Source of the DNA: Nostoc edaphicum CCNP1411
GTDB taxonomy: Bacteria > Cyanobacteriota > Cyanobacteriia > Cyanobacteriales > Nostocaceae
Direction: 5' to 3'
Assembly (NCBI RefSeq): GCF_014023275.1
Contig: NZ_CP054698.1
Coordinates: 434,001 to 498,000, forward strand
DNA length: 64,000 bases
This document shows, piece by piece, positions 28,425 to 36,700 of the stretch (the stretch's first letter is position 1; each line of letters starts with the position of its first letter). The notes beneath the pieces are model-generated. The model worked only from the letters and a program-made list of their open reading frames with translations. It had not been told where the DNA came from and did not search any database. Position numbers and translations under genes: made by a program.

Positions 28425-28760
28425 ATGATTAAAGTCATATACCTTTTGCTTTGTATACTTGGCTTCGTTCTACCTTACTCTCAATTTGTTCCATTTGTCT
28501 TAGAGCATGGTCTTGATATAAAGCTGTTTTTTGAACAACTCTTTGCCAACAAAATTTCTGGCTTTTTTGGTATGGATGTTATTGTTTCATCGCTAGTTTT
28601 ATGGACATTTGTATTTTGGGAGGGAACACGTCTGAAAATGCAAAATCTCTGGGTTTACATTGCCTGTAATCTTTTGGTTGGTGTGTCTTTAGGTCTTCCC
28701 TTATTTTTGTTAATGCGACAGCGCCAGCTTGAACAGCAAACTGAAACACTGAGTTATTAA
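28425..28760 (+). CDS. DUF2834 family small membrane protein
   Basis: 111 residues from ATG at 28425 (a GTG at 28389 is possible but poorer). Three hydrophobic helices: VIYLLLCILGFVLPYSQF, DVIVSSLVLWTFVFWEG and YIACNLLVGVSLGLPLFLLM. These match the DUF2834 pattern. The family has no known role. It sits between devB-like and devC-like genes, 14 bases ahead of devC, so it is likely translated with the exporter and may be an accessory subunit. Confidence 0.75.
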   Translation: MIKVIYLLLCILGFVLPYSQFVPFVLEHGLDIKLFFEQLFANKISGFFGMDVIVSSLVLWTFVFWEGTRLKMQNLWVYIACNLLVGVSLGLPLFLLMRQRQLEQQTETLSY

Positions 28761-28774
28761 GGGTTTTTTTTAAT

Positions 28775-29941
28775 ATGTTTTCTAAACTATTTCGCAAAAC
28801 GCCGTTAGCATGGCGGCAGTTAATGAAAGAAAAAACCCGTTTGGCTGTTGCAGTCGCAGGTATTACTTTTGCCGATATGCTGATGTTTATCCAATTGGGA
28901 TTTGAAAGTGCGCTTTTTGATGCTGCTGTGAAACCTCATCGCAATTTACAGGCAGATTTGATTTTAATTAATCCCCAATTTCAAACTTTATTTTCGGTAA
29001 AAAACTTTTCTAGAGAACGACTGTATCAAGCATTAGGTTATGAAGGTGTTCAGTCAGTTAATTCTGTCTATATCAGCACCGGACAGTGGCGAAATCCTGA
29101 AACACGTCTTGAGCGTGCCATTTTGGTTTGGGGTGTTGATCCGGTACAACCCGCATTCAAATCGCCCGAAATTAACCAAAATCAGGATAACCTGAAACAG
29201 TTATATCAAGTTCTATTTGACCAAGCAGGTCGTCCAGAATACGGGGCGGTTGCCGATATCTTTAAGAAAACAGGCAAATTTGACACAGAACTGAATAGCA
29301 AAGCCGTCTTTGTTAAAGGCTTGTTTACTGATGGTGCTTCCTTTGCTGCCGATGGTAATGTGATCACCAGTGACTCTACCTTTCTCCAGCTATTTCCACA
29401 GCGTAAACCCGATCGCATCGAAGTTGGGTTAATCACACTTAAAACAGATGCCGATGTAGAAAAAGTGCGATCGCAACTTGTTAACGGATTACCTAAAGAT
29501 GTCAGAGTTCTGACTCCAGAGGAATTTGCCAAAGTGGAGAGAACTTACTGGGAAGAAGGTACTGGCATTGGTTTCATTTTCGGTTTAGGGACTGGAGTTG
29601 GCTTTATTGTTGGCATCGTGATTGTCTACCAAATCCTTTACTCTGATGTTTCTGACCACTTGCCAGAATACGCCACCCTGAAAGCAATGGGATATACCGA
29701 TAACTATCTCTTGGGAGTTTTAATTCAAGAAGCATTGTTATTAGCTGTTTTAGGTTTTCTGCCTGGATTCTTCCTTTCTTTTGGGTTGTATCAAGTCACC
29801 TACGCTGCGACAATGCTTCCTATTTTTATGAAAATGGAACGGGCGATACAGGTTTGGATTTTGACCGTGATCATGTGTAGCGTTTCTGGTGCGATCGCAA
29901 TGCGGAAATTACGATCTGCTGACCCTGCCGATGTTTTTTAG
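28775..29941 (+). CDS. devC: DevC-like ABC exporter permease (FtsX/MacB type)
   Basis: 388 residues with four membrane helices: one near 24-45, a large periplasmic domain (about 60-265), then three C-terminal helices (IGFIFGLGTGVGFIVGIVIV, LLLAVLGFLPGFFLSFGLY, IQVWILTVIMCSVSGAIAM). The start LAWRQLMKEKTRLAVAVAGI and ADLILINPQFQTLFSVK are DevC hallmarks. Works with DevB and DevA; a TolC partner is not encoded here. Start ATG at 28775. Confidence 0.92.
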   Translation: MFSKLFRKTPLAWRQLMKEKTRLAVAVAGITFADMLMFIQLGFESALFDAAVKPHRNLQADLILINPQFQTLFSVKNFSRERLYQALGYEGVQSVNSVYISTGQWRNPETRLERAILVWGVDPVQPAFKSPEINQNQDNLKQLYQVLFDQAGRPEYGAVADIFKKTGKFDTELNSKAVFVKGLFTDGASFAADGNVITSDSTFLQLFPQRKPDRIEVGLITLKTDADVEKVRSQLVNGLPKDVRVLTPEEFAKVERTYWEEGTGIGFIFGLGTGVGFIVGIVIVYQILYSDVSDHLPEYATLKAMGYTDNYLLGVLIQEALLLAVLGFLPGFFLSFGLYQVTYAATMLPIFMKMERAIQVWILTVIMCSVSGAIAMRKLRSADPADVF

Positions 29942-29947
29942 TTTTTT

Positions 29948-30001
29948 AGACGCGATGAATCGCGTTTGTACAGAAGAAGACGCGATGAATCGCGTCTCTA
30001 C
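29948..30001. repeat. Two tandem GACGCGATGAATCGCGT palindromes
   Basis: Palindromes at 29950-29965 and 29980-29995 with ACGCGAT stems around a GA centre, separated by 14 bp. They lie between devC and devA. The related form ACGCGATAAATCGCCGTC occurs at 55349 and 63540. Structured-RNA or REP-like repeats. Confidence 0.65.
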
Positions 30002-30040
30002 AAGAATTATTTCCCTATACCCAATGCTTTATAAAATCCT

Positions 30041-30805
30041 ATGTTGCAAAAATCTTTGCCAGTAAATTCCGATTCAACGCTTTCTACTTTAGAATCTGTA
30101 ATTTCTGTTAGTAACCTCAACCATTACTTTGGTGAAGGTGGGCTTCGTAAACAAGTATTATTTGACATTAATTTAGAGATTAACGCTGGGGAAATCGTGA
30201 TCATGACTGGCCCCTCTGGATCGGGTAAAACCACCTTGTTGACTTTAATGGGTGGATTGCGTTCTGCCCAAGAAGGTAGCCTTAAAATCTTAGGAGAGGA
30301 AATTTGTGGTGCGAAAAAGCAGCAGTTAACTAAGCTGCGTCGCCAGATTGGCTATATTTTCCAGGCGCATAATTTGATGACTTTTTTGACAGCAAGAGAA
30401 AATGTGCGGATGTCCTTAGAGTTGCATGACGATTTTCTCAATCAGGATATCAACGCCAAAGCGATCGCTATTTTGGAAACTGTCGGGTTAGCTGATCGTG
30501 TAAATTATTACCCAGAGAAACTATCTGGAGGGCAAAAACAACGGGTTGCGATCGCTCGTGCTTTGGTTAGCCATCCTAAAATTGTTTTAGCAGATGAACC
30601 CACTGCTGCACTTGACAAAAAATCTGGGCGCGATGTCGTGGAAATAATGCAGAAGCTAGCTAAAGAACAAGGTTGTACGATTTTGCTAGTTACCCACGAT
30701 AACCGCATCCTTGATATTGCCGATCGCATCATTTATATGGAAGATGGTCAGTTGAAGACTGATAGCACAGAATCTACACTACAAGCAAGTAATACCAATT
30801 CGTAG
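30041..30805 (+). CDS. devA: DevA-like ABC transporter ATPase
   Basis: 254 residues. Walker A GPSGSGKTT, Q-loop GYIFQAHNL, signature LSGGQKQRVAIARAL, Walker B IVLADEPTAALD and H-loop THD are all present. The GEGGLRKQVLFDINLEI start is typical of DevA/LolD/MacB ATPases. Powers the DevC permease. Start ATG at 30041. The spacing of 99 bp to devC is filled by palindromes, so readthrough may be tuned there. Confidence 0.93.
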   Translation: MLQKSLPVNSDSTLSTLESVISVSNLNHYFGEGGLRKQVLFDINLEINAGEIVIMTGPSGSGKTTLLTLMGGLRSAQEGSLKILGEEICGAKKQQLTKLRRQIGYIFQAHNLMTFLTARENVRMSLELHDDFLNQDINAKAIAILETVGLADRVNYYPEKLSGGQKQRVAIARALVSHPKIVLADEPTAALDKKSGRDVVEIMQKLAKEQGCTILLVTHDNRILDIADRIIYMEDGQLKTDSTESTLQASNTNS

Positions 30806-30883
30806 TTCGTCAACTTACTTAAGTAAGTCGGCAGGAATAAACCAAATTATGTCACGAAACGTAAACAGCCTTAAAACCCTTAC

Positions 30884-30911
30884 CAATGACTAATGACTAA
30901 TGACTAATGAC
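30884..30911. repeat. AATGACT heptamer repeat
   Basis: About four tandem AATGACT copies directly downstream of the DevA gene and abutting the end of the next minus-strand gene. Confidence 0.65.
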
Positions 30912-30914
30912 AGA

Positions 30915-31817
30915 TTATTGGCAAAACCTTGCCAACAATTCTTCACGAGATAATTGCAAACATAAAGGTGTAAATTCCTCTGGTGGGAACTGTAACAAAC
31001 TATCGATGACTTTCGACAATTCCTCGTCCACAGAACCAAATCTGTATCTCAACAAATTTTCCACAACTAAACGTTGTCCTTGCCGTACTCCTTGCTGTAC
31101 TCCTTCTTGTACAGCCTGCGCTCTTGCTTCTTGATAAGCTTCCGTTAAATTCATAATTAGCTCTTGATCGTCTTCAGTTAAGTCTTGCTGGATAATTACA
31201 CTGATACGCCATCTGTAAATTATTTCTAGAACATTACGGCGTACAAGGTTCTCTGGTGGAAGGGCAACTAGTTCTCTCACTGCTTGCTGCTGAACAGTTC
31301 CCCTGCCGAGAAGCCTAAACCACAGCGTGTCTAGAGTCACAGGTAACTCGTTAATCGCTAGTATCGCCGTTCTAAAAGATAAAGGTAGAAAATATACCCC
31401 TCTCATCCAGTTTTCTAGCTCTAGTTTAGCGCCAAAACTCTCTAGCAATGCCGGGGAGGCCGAAGGTGCTAAAATCCATAACCGAGCTAAATCACTCTCT
31501 GGTAAACTTGTATCTTCTCTTTTGGCTTTGCGTTGCGAATCTGCGATTACAGTAAACAGCTTTAGAAGGCAGTTTCGTACTTCTGTCTTACTGGGTTGAT
31601 TGCGGTATGGTTCTAGCAAGGCTGTACTCTGCAAAGCAATTCTTCCTAGTAGTCCTAGATTTTGCGTTTGCGCTTGAGATGTAGGTGCTGGTGAAAACAA
31701 AACATCTACTTGCCGAGTCTCATCAACTACTTCTTTATTGGCTTCTACCTTGCCCAAGGGTGATAGTAGCTCCTCTAAAAACTGCTTGGCGAACTGATCG
31801 TGAGGTTTACGGGTCAT
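30915..31817 (-). CDS. Rpn-family / PD-(D/E)XK-like protein of unknown role
   Basis: 300 residues. The N-terminus DQFAKQFLEELLSPLG, with VDVLFSP, resembles cyanobacterial Rpn/YhgA-like nuclease-related proteins, where the Asp would belong to a PD-(D/E)XK core. The middle holds FLPLSFRTAILAINELP. The end is a Q/G-rich helix (AQAVQEGVQQGVRQGQRLVV) followed by LLRYRFGSVDEELSKVIDSL, a DUF4351-like tail. Such genes are multicopy in Nostoc and often labelled flagellar-assembly-like or transposase-like. No function assigned. Start ATG at 31817. Confidence 0.7.
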   Translation of the reverse strand: MTRKPHDQFAKQFLEELLSPLGKVEANKEVVDETRQVDVLFSPAPTSQAQTQNLGLLGRIALQSTALLEPYRNQPSKTEVRNCLLKLFTVIADSQRKAKREDTSLPESDLARLWILAPSASPALLESFGAKLELENWMRGVYFLPLSFRTAILAINELPVTLDTLWFRLLGRGTVQQQAVRELVALPPENLVRRNVLEIIYRWRISVIIQQDLTEDDQELIMNLTEAYQEARAQAVQEGVQQGVRQGQRLVVENLLRYRFGSVDEELSKVIDSLLQFPPEEFTPLCLQLSREELLARFCQ

Positions 31818-31934
31818 ATTTCATGCGTCAACTGTATTGTATTATATGGAAAAGCTGATAAGCCTGAAAACTGTGCTTACCGCAGATGTCTTTGAGCGAT
31901 CGCCCTTGGTTTTGAGCTTGAATCTTAAAGGATG

Positions 31935-32262
31935 TTTAAAAAGTCCTCTTGTCAGTATCAAAAATTTTAGATCCCGCTAAATCCCCCGATAAATTGGGGG
32001 ACTTTGATTCCTAATTCCCCCAATAAACAGCTACTGTGTATACACAAGTCTGAAATAGCTGATTAATCAAGGTTTTACCCCACCCTAACCCTCCCCTTGC
32101 AAAGGGGAGGGAACTAGATTTTCTATTTCCCCCCTTGGCAAGGGGGGATTAAGGGGGGTAATTCGACTTGTGTATACACGGTAGCTTTTTAAGGGGGGTT
32201 AGAGGGGATCTAAAAGTGCCTAAAGTCACAGCGAAACACTTTTCAAATAACCTCTAAGAAAC
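31935..32262. repeat. Outer palindromic element, interrupted
   Basis: The left arm (about 31935-31990, with AAAAGTCCTCTTGTC and TTTTAGATCC) and right arm (about 32203-32262, with GGGATCTAAAAGTGCC) are inverted, imperfect copies of each other. They enclose C- and G-rich sections. The element at 32030-32185 lies inside it. No gene. Confidence 0.6.
32030..32185. mobile_element. 156-bp MITE nested inside another palindrome
   Basis: Terminal inverted repeats of 21 bp (GCTACTGTGTATACACAAGT at 32030 and its complement ending at 32185) differ at one base. The inside holds C-rich and G-rich complementary blocks and no reading frame. A decayed relative of the end may lie near 40392-40407 (GTGTACACACAAGT). 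Confidence 0.75.
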
Positions 32263-32354
32263 ATCAGCACTTGATTACGGTGATCTTAATAGCAGCATTT
32301 AAGAAGTCATTTATAAAGTAAAAGTAAAGATAAAGTCGAATTTAATCAGCAAAA

Positions 32355-32545
32355 TACCTAATTGCTTTCTCAAAATGCCTGATTGCTTAATCAAAAAGCT
32401 TAAATGCTTTCTCATTTCAGTGGATTCAGCAAGTAAAAAGGTATTTTGCTTAATCAAAAAGCTTAAATGCTTTCTCATTTCGGTAGATTCAGCAAGCAAA
32501 AAGGCATATTGCTTTCTCAAAATGCTTGATTGCTTTCTCATTTCA
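32355..32545 (-). repeat. 63-bp tandem repeat (21-codon units), locus 1
   Basis: Two 63-bp units start at 32384 and 32447 and differ at few bases; partial units flank them. On the minus strand one frame is open from ATG 32541 to 32311 and reads LLAESTEMRKHLSFLIKQ-type peptides twice. Related units occur at 55441-55680. Whether it is translated is unknown; the region may be only a minisatellite. Confidence 0.75.
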
Positions 32546-32759
32546 GTAATTCACGCATTCATTTTGGTATATCGTTGAGCCGATCGCTTTCGATTCATTC
32601 AGCAAGAATTTTGCAACGGCTTACTGCTGTCTCTACTTGCTCATGGATTCAATATCAGTGAGCATCAAGGGTTTGAAGCGATGAACTAAACATTGAAAAC
32701 CAAGGCAAAACAGCTTGACAATTTTAAGTAAGATATTTTACTCTTTATAGAGTGTGTTG

Positions 32760-32958
32760 AAGTTCATCTACACACCTCGCCCGATCCTTGAAAACCGCAT
32801 AATTCCGTTGAGGTGTGTCGATTGCTCTTGTAGCAAGGGTTTCAGCCGACAAAATCACAACTTTTTTATCAATAAGCACCGTTTTATTGACAATGAAAAA
32901 AGGTGTGTCGATTAGGGGGTTCCAAACCCGCTCCTGGTAAGGTTTCCAAAAGGTAACT
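32760..32958 (+). promoter_or_regulatory. Probable CRISPR leader
   Basis: About 200 bp ahead of the first repeat. Holds an inverted pair ACACACCTC (32770-32778) / GAGGTGTGT (32810-32818) and a repeated GGTGTGTCGATT motif (32812 and about 32901). The array's degenerate repeat is at the other end, so this side is the leader. Confidence 0.55.
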
Positions 32959-33356
32959 CTTTACATAACCACTTCCCCTAACGGGGATGTAAACTAATTC
33001 TTGCATTTACTAGTACCCCACCTAAACCGACTTTACATAACCACTTCCCCTAACGGGGATGTAAACAATTTTGCTCGTTGGTAGTTGTGCTACCAAATTG
33101 ACTTTACATAACCACTTCCCCTAACGGGGATGTAAACCAGAATAAAAGCGCCCGCTAAATTTTTCCCGCCACCCTTTACATAACCACTTCCCCTAACGGG
33201 GATGTAAACGAATAGGACGTAGTTCCTTCAACCATGTCTTGGTAAACTTTACATAACCACTTCCTCTAACGGGGATGTAAACACTTTAAGAAGAGTGTCT
33301 CCATCGAATGCAGTTTCAGACTTTACATAACTCCTTCCCCTAACGGGGATAAAAAC
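32959..33356 (+). CRISPR. CRISPR array, 6 repeats and 5 spacers, no cas genes in window
   Basis: 36-bp repeats start at 32959, 33031, 33102, 33174, 33247 and 33321. Each begins CTTTACATAACC and ends GGGGATGTAAAC. Spacers are 36, 35, 36, 37 and 38 bp and all different. Repeat 5 has one mismatch, and the last has four, marking the leader-distal end. Within the repeat CCCC/GGGG form a stem and the outer TTTACAT/ATGTAAA can also pair. The type cannot be fixed without cas genes; spacer length and repeat size fit type I or III systems. Confidence 0.95.
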
Positions 33357-33720
33357 GAGATAAAAGCCCGACCCCATACCCCACAAAAAATAATCAATTA
33401 ACTGAAAGCTTTATCTAATAAGTGCTTTAGCTATTGAGTACATTATTAATACATATTAATAGACGCAGTATTTCGGATGAGATACTAATATATGAAGTAT
33501 TTATTTAAAGTTAACTAAAGAGCCGAAAATCATTGATAAATTCTTAGTAAGAATTCACCACCCAAAAGTCAGAAGTCAGATTTTGAAAGGAATCCAGCAT
33601 TATTAGTACATTTATGTATAAATTTTTTTCCTAATTCTTTGACTATTCTGAATTCTGAATTCTGACTCCTGAATTCTGCTCTTACTATTAACACTGAGAG
33701 ACGGGGACAAAAATCCAATT
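33357..33720. promoter_or_regulatory. nifJ upstream region
   Basis: 364 bp, AT-rich, between the CRISPR array and nifJ. Contains tandem GAATTCTGA-type repeats (about 33645-33678) and must hold the nifJ promoter. I see no clear NtcA site (GTA-N8-TAC) and no gene. Confidence 0.4.
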
Positions 33721-36700
33721 ATGAACAAAACCTTTGCAACCATCGATGGGAATGAAGCTGTCGCCCGTGTTGCTTACAAACTAAATGAAGTGATTGCCAT
33801 TTATCCCATCACCCCCTCTTCAGCAATGGGTGAATGGGCAGATGCTTGGTCAGCAGAAGGTCGTCCTAACCTCTGGGGGACTATTCCCAGCGTCGTGCAG
33901 ATGCAAAGTGAAGGAGGAGCGGCTGGTGCTGTGCATGGGGCATTGCAAACAGGTTCTCTGAGTACCACCTTCACGGCATCTCAGGGATTATTGTTGATGA
34001 TACCCAACTTCTACAAAATTGCTGGTGAGTTGACTAGCGCCGTGGTTCACGTTGCAGCCCGTTCTTTGGCTACTCACGCTTTATCTATTTTTGGCGACCA
34101 TAGCGACGTGATGGCAGCTCGTGCAACTGGTTTTGCCCTGCTGTGTTCCGCTTCGGTGCAGGAAAGTCAAGATTTTGCTCTCATCGCTCATGCTGCTACC
34201 CTAGAGACGCGAGTCTCCTTTATGCATTTCTTTGACGGCTTTCGCACCTCCCATGAAGTGCAGAAAGTTAAATTGCTCTCAGATGATGATTTGCGATCGC
34301 TAATTCACGATAACTTAATACTCGCCCACCGCAGCCGTGCGTTGACCCCAGACCGTCCTGTATTACGCGGTACTGCTCAAAACCCCGATGTCTATTTCCA
34401 AGGACGTGAAGGCGCTAACCCTTATTACAACGCCTGTCCAGAAATTGTCCAACGGATCATGGATGAATTTGGAGAACGCACGGGAAGGCATTATAAAATC
34501 TATGAATATTACGGTGCTAACGATGCCGATCGCGTTATTGTTCTTATGGGTTCAGGTTGTGAAACCGTCCATGAAACAGTAGATTACCTGAACGCTCGTG
34601 GTGAAAAACTTGGTGTAGTCAAAGTGCGACTTTACCGCCCCTTTGATGTCCAAAGGTTTGTTGCAGTATTACCAACTAGTGTACAAGCGATCGCAGTTCT
34701 CGACCGCACCAAAGAAGCAGGTAGCGCCGGTGAGCCTTTGTATTTAGATGTTGTGGCTGCTATTCATGAAGTATGGGGAATGGGGCATGGGGCATTGGGC
34801 ATTGGGCATGGAGAGAATGAAAAATTACCTCTTTCCCCTCTGCCTAAAATTATTGGTGGGCGTTATGGTCTTTCTTCTAAAGAATTTACTCCGGCGATGG
34901 TGAAGGGGATTTTTGATAATCTTGCCGAAGCTAAACCGAAGAATCATTTTACTATTGGGATTAATGACGATGTAAGTCATACTTCCTTGAGCTTTGACCC
35001 TAATTTCTCTACAGAATCGGATAATGTTGTTCGGGCAATGTTTTATGGATTGGGCGCTGATGGTACTGTTGGCGCTAACAAAAACTCCATCAAAATTATT
35101 GGTGAAGAAACCGATAATTACGCCCAAGGCTACTTTGTCTTTGATTCCAAGAAATCTGGCTCGATGACTGTCTCTCACCTCCGTTTTGGGAAAGAGCCAA
35201 TTCGCTCCACCTATCTAATTGACCAAGCCAACTTTATTGGTTGTCACCACTGGGGATTTCTAGAACGCATAGATATTTTGAAGGCTGCTATTCCTGGGGC
35301 GACTTTGCTGCTTAACAGTCCATACAATGCAGATACCGTCTGGGAATATTTACCGATAAAGGTACAGCAGCAAATTATCGACAAGCATTTGAAGTTATAC
35401 GTAATTAATGCTAGCCAGGTTGCTCGTGAAAGTGGCATGGGTGGCAGAATTAACACCATTATGCAAGTATGCTTCTTTGCTTTAGCGGGTGTCTTGCCAC
35501 AAGAAGAAGCGATCGCTAAAATCAAACAAGCGATTGACAAAACCTACGGTAAAAAAGGTGTAGAAGTTGTCCGCATGAACTTGCAAGCTGTAGACAACAC
35601 CCTAGACAACTTGCATAAAGTAAATATCCCCCAAACAATCAACAATCCAAAATCCAAAATCCAAAATCCAAAATTGCTAGACTCCGCTCCCGAATTTGTG
35701 CAAGAAGTTCTGGGCAAAATCATGGTGTGGGAAGGTGATGACTTACCTGTTAGCACACTACCAGTTGATGGCACTTTCCCCGTAGGTACTGCCAAGTGGG
35801 AAAAACGTAACGTTGCTGAAGAGATACCAGTGTGGGAGCCGGATGTCTGCGTACAATGTGGTAAGTGCGTCATGGTGTGTCCCCACAGCGCCATCCGGGC
35901 AAAGGCTTATCAAGCAGATGAGTTAGTCAATGCACCAGGAACCTTTAAGTCAACTGGTGCAAAAGATAAAGACTTTGCCAATCAAAAATTTACCATTCAG
36001 GTAGCACCAGAAGATTGCACGGGATGTACGATTTGTGTAAATATTTGCCCTGCTAAAAATAAATCTGAGCCATCGCTGAAAGCAATTAACATGGCGCAGC
36101 AGTTGCCATTGCGGGAACAAGAGCGAAAAAACTGGGATTTCTTTTTGAGTTTACCTAATCCTGATAGGCGATCGCTAAAAGTCAACCAGATTCGCCAGCA
36201 ACAACTGCAAGAACCATTATTTGAATTCTCTGGTGCTTGTGCAGGTTGTGGTGAAACACCTTATTTAAAATTATTAACACAACTGTTTGGCGATCGCGCT
36301 GTCATCGCCAATGCTACAGGTTGTTCCTCAATTTATGGCGGAAATCTCCCCACCACTCCTTGGACAACCAACGCCCAAGGACGCGGCCCCGCTTGGTCTA
36401 ATAATCTATTTGAAGATAACGCCGAATTCGGTTTTGGCTTCCGCCTTTCTCTCGACAAACAAGCCGAGTTTGCGGCGGAATTATTGCAAAAATTGGGGAA
36501 TGGGGAATCGGGCATAGGGCATGGGGAATTGGGAATACCTCACGAGTTGGTACAATCTATTCTCAATGCCAAACAAAACACTGAGGCTGATATTTGGGAA
36601 CAACGAGAACGGGTAGCGCTGTTGAAACAAAAGCTAGATGAACTTTTAGAAAAAAGGAATTACCACTCCCATGCCCCATGCCCTATGCCCCATGCCCAAA

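Noticed and set aside
31818-33720. Possible cas genes or CRISPR-associated transposon near the array
   Set aside because: No Cas, Tns or tracr-like component is visible on either side; nearest genes are an Rpn-like protein and nifJ.
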